Source: Pseudomonadota bacterium
GTDB lineage: Bacteria > Pseudomonadota > Alphaproteobacteria > Rhizobiales > Xanthobacteraceae
Assembly: GCA_023387735.1 (NCBI GenBank)
Contig: JAEWHP010000031.1
Coordinates: forward strand, 1-64,000
Direction: 5' to 3'
DNA length: 64,000 nucleotides
Positions 50,699 to 59,111 of the stretch are shown in pieces. The notes below the pieces were generated by a model that saw nothing but the letters and a program-made list of their open reading frames with translations, was not told the origin of the DNA and did not search any database. Position numbers and translations under genes: made by a program. How positions within the stretch are numbered: the stretch's first letter is position 1; the number at the start of each line of letters is the position of its first letter.

Positions 50699-51868
50699 AT
50701 GAAAAAAATCAGGGTCGGCCTGGCCGGCTGCGGCTTCGTGGCCGAACTACACATGTATGCCTACCGGCGCGTCTACGGCGTCGATGTCGAGGTCAGGGCC
50801 GTCGCGGCGCGCGGCGAACACGTGATCGACTTTGCCAGCCGGCACGGCATTCCCACCGCCTACCGCAGCTTCCGCGACCTGATCGCCGATGGCGAGATCG
50901 ACGTCATCGACACCTGCACGCCGCCCAACCTGCACGGCGCAATGATCGTCGAGGCGATGCGGGCGGGCAAACACGTCATCTGCGAAAAGCCGTTCGCCGG
51001 CTATTTCGGACGCGACGGCGACCAGGCGCCGATCGGCAGGCATGTGCCGAAAGCATTAATGTACCAGCGCGTGCTGGAGGAAATGGAGGGCATCCGCGAC
51101 GCCATCGGCAAGACCGGAAAGCTCTTCATGTACGCGGAAGACTGGATCTACGCGCCGGCGGTGACCAAGACCGCGGAGATCCTGAAGGCGACGAAGGACA
51201 AGATCCTCTTCATGAAGGGCGAGGAGAGCCACAGCGGCTCGCACGCCGCGCACGCGGCGCAATGGGCCATGACCGGCGGCGGCTCGCTGATCCGGATGGG
51301 CTGCCACCCGCTTTCGGCCGTCCTCTACCTAAAGCAGGTCGAGGCCAGGGCCCGCGGCGAGACGATTGGCGTCGCCAGCGTGACCTGCGACGTCGGCAAT
51401 GTGACGGCGTGCCTGCGCGCCGACGAACGCAGCGTGCTCAAGGCCAATCCGGTCGATGTCGAGGACTGGGGCGCGCTGACCGTCACCTTCTCCGACGGCA
51501 CCAAGGCAACGGTGTTCTCAGGCGACATGATCGTAGGCGGCGTGCGTAACCTGATCGAAACCTATACCAGCGGCGGCGCCCTGTTCGCCAACATCACCCC
51601 GAACACGCACATGATGAGCTACCAGACCAGCGAGGAGAAGCTCGCGGGCGTCTACATCACCGAGAAGGTCGACCGCAAGACCGGCTGGCAGTACGTCTGC
51701 CTCGAGGAGGAATGGACGCGCGGCTATCTGCAGGAGATCCAGGATTTCATGGAATGCGTGGCCACCGGCCGACAGCCGCGGTCGGATCTCGCTCTGGCGT
51801 TCGAGACGATCAAGGTCAACTACGCCGGCTATTGGGCCGCCGAAGAGGGGCGGCGTGTGACGCTGTGA
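50699..51868 (+). CDS. Gfo/Idh/MocA-family oxidoreductase
   Basis: A 389-residue NAD(P)-dependent oxidoreductase. The Rossmann motif GLAGCGFVAE (7-16) and the family motif EKP (96-98, in KHVICEKPF) are present, with the substrate-domain helix near GSHAAHAAQWAMTGGGSLIR and the candidate catalytic residues D/H in MGCHPLSAV. Relatives oxidise sugars, inositols or their derivatives. It stands alone, so the substrate is unknown. A perfect TATAAT lies just upstream. Confidence 0.9.
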   Translation: MKKIRVGLAGCGFVAELHMYAYRRVYGVDVEVRAVAARGEHVIDFASRHGIPTAYRSFRDLIADGEIDVIDTCTPPNLHGAMIVEAMRAGKHVICEKPFAGYFGRDGDQAPIGRHVPKALMYQRVLEEMEGIRDAIGKTGKLFMYAEDWIYAPAVTKTAEILKATKDKILFMKGEESHSGSHAAHAAQWAMTGGGSLIRMGCHPLSAVLYLKQVEARARGETIGVASVTCDVGNVTACLRADERSVLKANPVDVEDWGALTVTFSDGTKATVFSGDMIVGGVRNLIETYTSGGALFANITPNTHMMSYQTSEEKLAGVYITEKVDRKTGWQYVCLEEEWTRGYLQEIQDFMECVATGRQPRSDLALAFETIKVNYAGYWAAEEGRRVTL

Positions 51869-51971
51869 GAGGCCGAGAAGGCACAGCCGACCAACCGCAG
51901 AGGGTGTTGCATTCTGACGACTGCGGGCGCAACCTTGCCGCCAGGCTGGAAAATGCATCCTGGAGGCATCG

Positions 51972-52352
51972 ATGCGATTCCCCTGGCTTGCTTCCGCGGC
52001 GATCTCTGGTTTCGCCTTTGCCGCGCCGCCTTCGGCATCCGCGCTTGAGCTCATCGGTCAGGCCGGCATTCTCGGCGAGTGGGAGCTGACCGCAAAGCTC
52101 GAAGCCGCCGGCGGCAGGCAGGAATTCGCCGGGCCGATCACGCTGAAGCACACCGGCATCTGCACGACGGATGAGCCCGAAAAGCGTACCGGCGATATCC
52201 GGCTGCAGATGATCGGCGCCTCGCGCATCAAGGCTGCCCTCACCATCGAGGGTAACCCCTGCACCTACAGCGGCAGCAAATCCGACGCCTATGTCGGCAC
52301 CATGAGTTGCCGGGACCGCCGCGACGTGCCGCTTCGGCTCTGGGTGAAATAG
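51972..52352 (+). CDS. Small secreted hypothetical protein, 126 aa
   Basis: A signal peptide (LASAAISGFAFAAPPSASA, cleaved before LELIG) and a mature domain of about 100 residues rich in beta strands (GILGEWELTAKLEA, GDIRLQMIGASRIKAALTIE) with three Cys (GICTTD, NPCTYSG, MSCRDRR). GGAGG lies upstream of the ATG. It was compared with the Inh/AprI inhibitor fold because of GEWEL, but the rest does not match. The role is unknown. Confidence 0.75.
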   Translation: MRFPWLASAAISGFAFAAPPSASALELIGQAGILGEWELTAKLEAAGGRQEFAGPITLKHTGICTTDEPEKRTGDIRLQMIGASRIKAALTIEGNPCTYSGSKSDAYVGTMSCRDRRDVPLRLWVK

Positions 52353-52355
52353 AGA

Positions 52356-52377
52356 GCGGCCGGATTGCTCCGGCCGC
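52356..52377. terminator. Hairpin between convergent genes
   Basis: GCGGCCGG-ATTGCT-CCGGCCGC, between the 126-aa secreted protein and the TPR gene. Without a T tract, it may work as a two-way pause or stabiliser. Confidence 0.5.
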
Positions 52378-52400
52378 CCGACCTTCTTCTCGATAAGAAC

Positions 52401-53987
52401 CTACCGCGCCGGTGCCGTGGCGGTCTTGGTGGTACGCAGCGCCATGATCTCCGGCCGTTGCGAGTCAGCATCCTTGGTGAGCGAAATCACCTTCGCGGTA
52501 TACTGCTTCGCCTTGTCGGCGCTCCCGGCCTTCGTGGCGGCCTTGGCGGCTCCCACATAGGCGGCGAGCCGGTTGTGTTCCTTGGCGAGCACGGCCTCGT
52601 AGGCCGAAAGCGCCTCCTTGGCCATTCCACGTTCGAGCAGCATCGCGCCATAGAGTTCGCGTGCCGGCGCCAGCGGACCGGGCGTCACCGGATGCTTCTC
52701 GGTCTTGTCCTCCGCATCGGCCGCGGCACTCATTGCCTTGAGCGCTTCGTCCTGCTTGCCCTCGGCGAACAGCACCCAGGCGCCCCCGACCTGCTGCTGG
52801 ATGCCGACGATCTCGGACCAATAGCCGTCCTTGGCTTCCTTCAGTTTCACGCTGAGTTCGCCGAGTTTGTCGACGTCAGGCTTCGCGCCGGCGGGATCTC
52901 CCGATCGCGCCTTGCCGAGCGCGCGGGCAAAATACGTCACCGCGTCCGCATAGAGATACTTGGTGTCACGCGGCTGAAGCTCGGCTGCGGCCTTCCAGTC
53001 ACCGCGTTCGACCACAAAGCGCGCGTTGCTCGCGGCAACGCCATACGGACCGGCGAACCGGTCGATCTTGAAGTCGATGGCGTTCATCTCATCGATAACG
53101 GCCTTCGCCTTCCTGTCCTGGGCGAGCTGCAGATACGCGTAGACCAGGTAGTCCATGCCGTGGGCCTGGTCGTGCTGCTCGCCATCGAGCTTGGCGACCC
53201 GCGCGGATTCCGCGTTCGCCGCGATCGACTCCTTCCAGTATCCGACGCGCGTGAAGATATGCGAGGGCATGTGCTGCGCGTGCGGCGCCGCCGGCGCGAT
53301 CTTCGCGTAGCGCTTGGCGGCGGTAAGCCCCTTTTCGGCGATCGGCGGATAGTCATACAAATGGATCAGATAATGCGCGACGCCGGGATGTTGCGGCAGC
53401 CGCTTGAAGATCGGCTCGAGCAGCGCCGCCCCCTTGAGCTGATTGGCGTAGGTCTTGTCGGCCGGCGATGCCGCGACGTTGAGCGTTATCGCGTACCCGA
53501 TCTGGGCTTCATCATCCTTCGGATAGCGCAGCGCCACCTGCTCCTGCGCCTTGAGATAGTTTTGCACGCGGGTGCGGTGATCCACCTTGTCGTAGTCGGC
53601 ATACATACTCGCAAGCGCGTCGATGTAGTCGCGCTCGCGCTGCGTCTTGGCATTCAGCAACTTCGCCTTCTGTATCGCCTCCAGCCCGAGCGGGAGGTTT
53701 GCCGGCGGCGGCGGCGCGTGCGGATTATAGAGCAGGCTCAACGCAATGCCCCAATACGCCATGGCGCAATTGGGATCGGCCTTGAGGACATCCTCGAATG
53801 TCTGCTTCGAGGAGCGATACCAGAACGAGTGCTGATAGAGCATGCCCTGATTGAACAGCTTCTGTGCTGCGGGCGTGCAGGATGTTTCGAACTGAACCTT
53901 GCCCAGACTCTTGGCGCTATTGGCTGCGAGTGCTGGACCAGCGGAAAGCACCGCTACGGCGGTGGTAGCGAGGAATAACTCCCTCAT
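52401..53987 (-). CDS. Secreted tetratricopeptide-repeat protein
   Basis: A 528-residue periplasmic protein. The signal peptide (LFLATTAVAVLSAGPALA, cleaved before ANSAKS) is followed by TPR-like helices throughout: QKLFNQGMLYQHSFWYRSSK, FEDVLKADPNCAMAYWGIAL, HPGVAHYLIHLYDYPPIAEK, AHAQHMPSHIFTRVGYWKES (as PHAQHMPSHIFTRVGYWKES) and a C-terminal ALSAYEAVLAKEHNRLAAYV unit. The order AMAYWGIALS and MPSHIF is characteristic of a secreted TPR family found in many proteobacteria, without a known function. The ATG at 53987 gives the signal peptide directly. Confidence 0.88.
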   Translation of the reverse strand: MRELFLATTAVAVLSAGPALAANSAKSLGKVQFETSCTPAAQKLFNQGMLYQHSFWYRSSKQTFEDVLKADPNCAMAYWGIALSLLYNPHAPPPPANLPLGLEAIQKAKLLNAKTQRERDYIDALASMYADYDKVDHRTRVQNYLKAQEQVALRYPKDDEAQIGYAITLNVAASPADKTYANQLKGAALLEPIFKRLPQHPGVAHYLIHLYDYPPIAEKGLTAAKRYAKIAPAAPHAQHMPSHIFTRVGYWKESIAANAESARVAKLDGEQHDQAHGMDYLVYAYLQLAQDRKAKAVIDEMNAIDFKIDRFAGPYGVAASNARFVVERGDWKAAAELQPRDTKYLYADAVTYFARALGKARSGDPAGAKPDVDKLGELSVKLKEAKDGYWSEIVGIQQQVGGAWVLFAEGKQDEALKAMSAAADAEDKTEKHPVTPGPLAPARELYGAMLLERGMAKEALSAYEAVLAKEHNRLAAYVGAAKAATKAGSADKAKQYTAKVISLTKDADSQRPEIMALRTTKTATAPAR

Positions 53988-54311
53988 GGTGTGTCTCCAT
54001 TTCGGATTTGTGCAGTGCGACGCAAATTGTCCGATCAACGAGCCCACGTTTTCCACCCAGGGCAGGCTGCGCCCGCGCCCTGTTTGATGTCAACGGTCGT
54101 AAGGACGCGGGCCGCGGGAAACATGAGAGAGTGAGGGTGATCCCCCTGCTCGTTCTGGTAGGTCGAACAATCCGTTCACACCCGAACGTGTGAAGATCGG
54201 AGCATCGATGCAGGATTCAGACGCACCGATCGAGTGCGCGTCGGGCGTCCTTTTGCTTACGATGTCGATCACAACGGGTGCGATGTTGCCCCTTGATAAG
54301 TCGCAGGAACC

Positions 54312-54587
54312 CTAGTCGGGCCCGGCAAGTTCGTGCCGTTTCGTGTAGGGATTGTAGCGCGGCATCGCCCCCTCGGGGGCATACTCGCGCTTCTTGGTGT
54401 AGGGATTGAACTGGAGCGTTTCGCCGGGTCCGGTAAGCTCCCGCCGCTTCCGGTATGGATTGTACTGAGGCGTGGCTCCCTGGGGGGCGTACTCGTATGG
54501 ATGGGTGTACGGATTGTATTGCGGTAGCTGCTGCGCCTCCGCCAGGCTCGGGATACACAGAAAAAGAGCTAGTGCGAACGCTCGCAT
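54312..54587 (-). CDS. Small secreted NPYTK-repeat protein, 91 aa
   Basis: A signal peptide (MRAFALALFLCIPSLAEA) leads a mature region built of about four 17-18-residue tandem repeats: QYNPYTHPYEYAPQGATP, QYNPYRKRRELTGPGETL, QFNPYTKKREYAPEGAMP and RYNPYTKRHELAGPD. The first and third units alternate with the second and fourth (EYAPxGA against ELxGPG). The repeats are basic and Tyr/Pro-rich, suggesting a surface-, peptidoglycan- or polymer-binding role, but nothing is known. Confidence 0.72.
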   Translation of the reverse strand: MRAFALALFLCIPSLAEAQQLPQYNPYTHPYEYAPQGATPQYNPYRKRRELTGPGETLQFNPYTKKREYAPEGAMPRYNPYTKRHELAGPD

Positions 54588-54754
54588 GGCATGGAACCCG
54601 GTTCTTGCGCCCCTGTGTGACCTGACATGGTGATCAATCGCCATGTCCACCAGTCGGGATCAGAGACGCATTGTTCACAACCGAGTTAGTTGCGCGCCGA
54701 CAAGCCTGGCGCAGTCGCCGACAAGCGTATGTTGCCGAGGTCGCGCAACTCGCG

Positions 54755-56065
54755 CTACGTGCCGTAGGTCGAGGATTTCGGCAGCGGGAACACCGGGTCC
54801 TGCGTCCGGATGTTGGTCGGCCAGACCACCGAGATGTGCTCGCCGGCATTTTGCATCACGACCGGCGTCGAACGCTCGTTCTGGCCGGCAAGGGGGCTGC
54901 CGGGCCGAAAGAATTTTACGCCATAGCCCTGGATGGTGCCACCCGGCGGGATGTCGACGTCTAGCGCCGCCTTGCGGATGGCTTCGGGATCGAAGCCACC
55001 GTATTTTTCCTTTGCGACGGGCAGCACGTTGTTGAGCAGAATCCAGGTCTGGTTGAAGCCCATCGAACAATGCGGCGGAACGTCGGTTGCGGAGGTCTTG
55101 GCCTTGTAGCGCTCCACCATGGTTTTGGTGAGGTCGCCGATCCCGGGCGCGAGCTTTGAGGCGTCGAGCAGTTGCGCTGGCACCGGATCGATGTTGCAGA
55201 AATTGTCGATGTCCGCTCCGAACGTGGCGCGCAGCTTGTCGAGCTGGCTGTAGCCGGCGCCGGCGCCGAACAGCATCTTGAAGCGCAGGCCGTTCTCGCG
55301 TGCCTGGCGCAGGAACAGGGTGATGTCGGGGTTGTATCCCGCGTGCGAGATCACGTCGGGCCTGGCGCGCTTGAGCTTGGTCACCAGCACCGAAAGATCC
55401 GGCGCCGACGCCGAATAGCCTTCGCGGAGCACGATCTGCAGGCCGGCTTCCTTGGAATAGGCCTCGTCGGCGGCGGCGACGCCGACGCCATACGGGCCGT
55501 CCTCGTGGATCAGCGCGACCTTGACGTCCTTCGGCTCCATGCCGAGCTTGGCCTTGGCGTGCTCGCTGATGAAGCCCGCGAAGGCCTGGCCGTACTGGTC
55601 GGAATGGATCTGCGCGCGGAACACGTATTGCAGGTTCTTGTCCTTGAACACGGCGGTCGAGACCGCGGTCGTGATCCAGAGGATTTTCTTCTGCTGCTCG
55701 ACCTTGGCCGCGAGCGGGACCGCGTGCGAACTCGCATAGACGCCGTTGATGATGTCGATCTTCTCCTGGTCGATCAGCCGCACCGCCTCGTTGATCGCCA
55801 CTTCCGGCTTGCTCTGGGAATCGGCGGAGACAGCCGCGACCTTGTACTTGCCGCCGACGCCGCCCTTCTCGTTGACGAGATCGATCGCGATCTGTGCGCC
55901 GATCGAGGAGGCAACGGAGCCGCCCGCCGCAAACGGGCCGGTCAGGTCGTAGATCAGGCCGATGCGCACCGTCTCGGCTTGCGCCTGCGCGCGGGTCCAA
56001 TCGAGACTGAAGGCTGCTGCGGCGGCTGCGGAAGTCTTGAGCAGCGTTCTGCGTGAAGTCGGCAT
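54755..56065 (-). CDS. ABC transporter substrate-binding protein, probable Tat export
   Basis: A 436-residue Peripla_BP_6 receptor. The N-terminus TSRRTLLKTSAAAAAAFSLD has a twin-arginine pattern and AQAQAE is the likely cleavage zone. RIGLIYDLTGPFAAGGSVAS opens the binding domain; YASSHAVPLAAKVEQQKKIL and GPYGVGVAAADEAYSK are typical blocks. No permease or ATPase genes adjoin it, so it is an orphan receptor that may serve the branched-chain-type importer encoded 6 kb upstream or another system. The ligand is unknown. Confidence 0.92.
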   Translation of the reverse strand: MPTSRRTLLKTSAAAAAAFSLDWTRAQAQAETVRIGLIYDLTGPFAAGGSVASSIGAQIAIDLVNEKGGVGGKYKVAAVSADSQSKPEVAINEAVRLIDQEKIDIINGVYASSHAVPLAAKVEQQKKILWITTAVSTAVFKDKNLQYVFRAQIHSDQYGQAFAGFISEHAKAKLGMEPKDVKVALIHEDGPYGVGVAAADEAYSKEAGLQIVLREGYSASAPDLSVLVTKLKRARPDVISHAGYNPDITLFLRQARENGLRFKMLFGAGAGYSQLDKLRATFGADIDNFCNIDPVPAQLLDASKLAPGIGDLTKTMVERYKAKTSATDVPPHCSMGFNQTWILLNNVLPVAKEKYGGFDPEAIRKAALDVDIPPGGTIQGYGVKFFRPGSPLAGQNERSTPVVMQNAGEHISVVWPTNIRTQDPVFPLPKSSTYGT

Positions 56066-56809
56066 CGTATCCTCCCCACTGAACCGTCGTTTTCCGACTG
56101 GCTGTTGCTTTATCGGATCAAGTATTTTGAGAACGCTCCGGAAAGTCAACACAGGCGGTCTCATCCTAACGACGGGTCGCGCGTCCCCGGTCTGTTGCGC
56201 CGCAAACCGGCCTGCGCCGCGCGCGCCATCTCCGCGACAGCGTTCGGCAACTCGACAAACGACATGTCGGCCTGTCGAGTGGCGCAGCCCGATGCGGCAC
56301 AACGCTTCCCCACCGCTCTTCACCGCGCTGGCGTTAACGATGCCGGAGCTTGCCACCGCGAAGATCGGGCGTTTAACAACCACTTAAGACTTTTGCGCAA
56401 ATGATAGACAACCAGCGCAAACATATTGACGTCGCAAGAACTGCGAGCAGAACTCAGGCCCCTGACGAAGGGATTGGCATGAGAGTGCTTTTCATTGGTG
56501 TTCTGGCTGCGACCCCGGTTGGCTGTAGCTATCCTCTTTCACCGCAAGCGAGCGCGGACGTGCTCGACCGTGAATTCGGCCGCGGCGCCTGTTGCAACAT
56601 TTGCAGCTAGCCTGAACAAGAGGAACGCTGCCAAGGATCAAGTGCTGGACCAGAAGGTCCCCCGACGTCGATGCCGCGGACGAGCCCGAAAGTCGGGCGC
56701 GATACGGCGATCAGCAGCCACTCGCTGCAGCGTGCGTGGGGCAGACCGGCTCCATGGAAAATCAGGACTGGTGCAGTGAATCAGGCATTACGCCGAATTC
56801 GGGGATCCC
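56066..56809. other. Gene-poor 740-base region
   Basis: It separates the divergent orphan binding-protein and response-regulator genes. The only candidate frame (56479-56610, about 43 residues starting MRVLFIGVLAATPVGCSYPL) has a lipobox-like PVGC but no ribosome site or family resemblance. The stretch TTTAACAACCACTTAAGACTTTTGCGCAAATGATAGACAACCAG near 56370-56415 is AT-rich and probably promoter DNA. Confidence 0.45.
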
Positions 56810-57577
56810 ATGGACGACTTTACCAATGCCGCGGAACTGGCCCAGGTGACGCAGAAATCGCCGGTGCTCGTGATCATCGAGCAGCATGTGCTGGCGCGGA
56901 CCTGCATCCTCAATATTCTCAAGCGAGAGCTCGCCGGGCTCGAAATCGTCGAGATGGCATCGACCAGCGGCCTGAGCTGGTTCACCGGCAGGGACATCCG
57001 CCTGATCGCGCTGAATATTGGCGACAAGGAGATCACTGATCCTGCGATCGAGGTCAGCCTGGCGTTCTTTGCAGAGTTCTGCCCGAAGGCATCCGTGGCC
57101 CTGTTGTCCAACCGTGACGACGAGGTGACGATTTCGGCCGCGATGCAGCGGGGAGTCCGAGGCTTCTTCCCGAAATCGATTCCGCTCGATGTCGCTATCG
57201 CCGGATTGCGCCTGGTTCTTGCCGGCGCGGTGTACCGTCCCCTGCCGATCATCGGGCAAAATGGAGCGCCAAGCCTCAGGACGATATCGGAACAGCTCGA
57301 CGCTAGCGAGCCGTCCGGAAGCCAGGATGGCGCCACCGCGCTCGTGCCGGAGCGGGCGATGGGCGACCTCACGCCACGCGAGCAGCATGTGCTCGAAGCG
57401 CTGCAGCTCGGCCTGCCCAACAAACTGATCGCAGTCAGGCTCAACCTTTCGGAAAACACCGTGAAGATGCATATCCAGCGCATCATGCGAAAATGCTCCG
57501 CGCGCAATCGCACCGAGGCGGTTCTGCGCTGGAGCCGGCGGACAAACGCGTTACCCTTGCGGGTGCAGTCATCCTGA
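56810..57577 (+). CDS. NarL/FixJ-type response regulator with degenerate receiver
   Basis: A 255-residue two-domain regulator. Residues 17 to about 140 have the receiver fold, but the phosphoacceptor position reads IALNIG with N69 in place of Asp and the acidic pocket is reduced (LVIIEQH). The switch Lys survives in FFPKS. Residues about 185-245 are a LuxR helix-turn-helix: LTPREQHVLEALQLGLPNKL, then NLSENTVKMHIQRIMRKCSA. It is probably controlled without canonical phosphorylation. It converges on the type I secretion operon with 28 bases between stops. Confidence 0.9.
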   Translation: MDDFTNAAELAQVTQKSPVLVIIEQHVLARTCILNILKRELAGLEIVEMASTSGLSWFTGRDIRLIALNIGDKEITDPAIEVSLAFFAEFCPKASVALLSNRDDEVTISAAMQRGVRGFFPKSIPLDVAIAGLRLVLAGAVYRPLPIIGQNGAPSLRTISEQLDASEPSGSQDGATALVPERAMGDLTPREQHVLEALQLGLPNKLIAVRLNLSENTVKMHIQRIMRKCSARNRTEAVLRWSRRTNALPLRVQSS

Positions 57578-57605
57578 GCGGCCACCGGGTTTACCGATTT
57601 AAGCT

Positions 57606-59111
57606 TTAATCTTCGCGGAACGCGCCGTGGAAGCTGTCGAGCAGCGGCTTGAGGGCGTAGAGCGCCACCGTGCCGCGACCGGTCTTGATGAACACCTGGG
57701 CCGGCATCCCCGGAATGATCCTGACATCTTCGATGCCGGCGCTTGCGGAATCCTGCACGCGAATTTTCGCGGCGTAGTAGGGCTGATCGGTGCGCTTGTC
57801 GACCAGACGGTCGGCAGAAACGTGCATCACGCTGCCGTGGAGCGGCGGCACACGGCGCTGATTGTAGGGCAGCAGATTCACTTCCGCGCTCAGGCCAGGG
57901 CGGACCACGTCGATGTCCTCGGGGCGGACGCGCGCAACCACGATGAGGCGATCCTGCCGCGGTACCAGATCCATGAGGGGCGCCCCCGCACCGATCACGC
58001 CACCCGGGGTATGGACCCGGAGGTCGGTCACCACGCCGTCCTCCGGCGCCTTGACCGCCGTTCGCGCGAGCTGGTCGTCAGCTGACTGCAGTCGCTCGCG
58101 GATCTGAAAAATCTGGTTCTGCACTTCGCGCAGCGACTGCGCGATCTCGTTCTGGCGGTCATGCTCCAGCTTGAGCAGAACCGCCTCAGACTCGTTGATC
58201 ACCTGCCCGGCACGAGATATCTGCGCGACGATCTCGCCCCGCCGGCCCTCGATGTCGGCGAGTTCCCGCTCGAGGTTGAGGAGGCGTGGACGCCGCTCGA
58301 GTCCCTTGCTGACGAGCGTGGCGACGGTCGCCGCTTCGTCGCGAACGATTTCGATTCGCCGTGAGGCCGCGCCTTCCTGCGCCCTGAGGCCCTCGATCTC
58401 CTTTTCGACCTGCGACCGCCTTTCCCGGGTTACCGTCGCCTGCGATTGAAAAACCTGCCGGCGCGTTTCGAAGATGCCCTGCTGGCCCGCAAGGACCGCC
58501 GATATTTGTGGGCTGGCCCTTGCCATCTCCAGTTCGGGTGGAAACAACACCTGACCTTCGCCGCCCTGTTCCGCGCGCAACCGCGCTTCGCGGGCCGTTG
58601 CCTCCCATAACTGGCCGCGCAGGCTCTGGGCTTCAGCGCGGGCCTTGGTATCTTCCAGCGAAATGATGGTTTGTCCGGCGCGGACGACGTCGCCGTCCGC
58701 GACCAGAATCTGTCTGACGATGCCACCCTCGAGGTGTTGAATCGTCTTGCGGCTGGATTCGGATTCAACGGTGCCGGCAGCGACGGCGGCGCTTTCGAGC
58801 GGGGCATAGGCCGACCAGGCACCGAGGCCGATGACGAAGCCGCAGACCAGCAGGTTACCCGTCCAGGTGACGCCGCGCAGCCGGTCGCGGAGCTCCGGTG
58901 GCGCCGATCGCAGCCAGCGTGGGACCTGCCAGATATCGGCCTGGGCGAAGGCGAACTTCAGGCGCTCCAATGCGGGCCGGACCGAGCGACGGTAGAAGCG
59001 TCTGGCCCTGATCAGGGCGACACGGCGAAGCCGATCGCAGCGCGCCGGCACCGCTGATCCCATCCAACGCGCAGTCTCCAGAACATCGACGTGATCGAAA
59101 GGACTCTTCAT
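57606..59111 (-). CDS. Type I secretion periplasmic adaptor (HlyD family)
   Basis: A 501-residue membrane fusion protein linking the ABC exporter to an outer-membrane TolC channel. It has one transmembrane helix (NLLVCGFVIGLGAWSAYAPL, about 90-110), a split lipoyl domain (TIQHLEGGIVRQILVADGDV and VKAPEDGVVTDLRVHTPGGV) and a long coiled coil (about 190-340) between the two halves. The N-terminal 85-residue cytosolic part is longer than usual. The start overlaps the ATPase stop by four bases. No TolC gene is present in the window. Confidence 0.92.
   Translation of the reverse strand: MKSPFDHVDVLETARWMGSAVPARCDRLRRVALIRARRFYRRSVRPALERLKFAFAQADIWQVPRWLRSAPPELRDRLRGVTWTGNLLVCGFVIGLGAWSAYAPLESAAVAAGTVESESSRKTIQHLEGGIVRQILVADGDVVRAGQTIISLEDTKARAEAQSLRGQLWEATAREARLRAEQGGEGQVLFPPELEMARASPQISAVLAGQQGIFETRRQVFQSQATVTRERRSQVEKEIEGLRAQEGAASRRIEIVRDEAATVATLVSKGLERRPRLLNLERELADIEGRRGEIVAQISRAGQVINESEAVLLKLEHDRQNEIAQSLREVQNQIFQIRERLQSADDQLARTAVKAPEDGVVTDLRVHTPGGVIGAGAPLMDLVPRQDRLIVVARVRPEDIDVVRPGLSAEVNLLPYNQRRVPPLHGSVMHVSADRLVDKRTDQPYYAAKIRVQDSASAGIEDVRIIPGMPAQVFIKTGRGTVALYALKPLLDSFHGAFRED

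Noticed and set aside
51972..52352. Inh/AprI protease inhibitor
   Set aside because: Only the short GEWEL stretch is similar; the rest of the fold and Cys pattern do not match.
56479..56610. 43-residue frame with a lipobox-like PVGC
   Set aside because: No ribosome site, weak lipobox and no similarity to a known family; kept only as a note in the regional entry.
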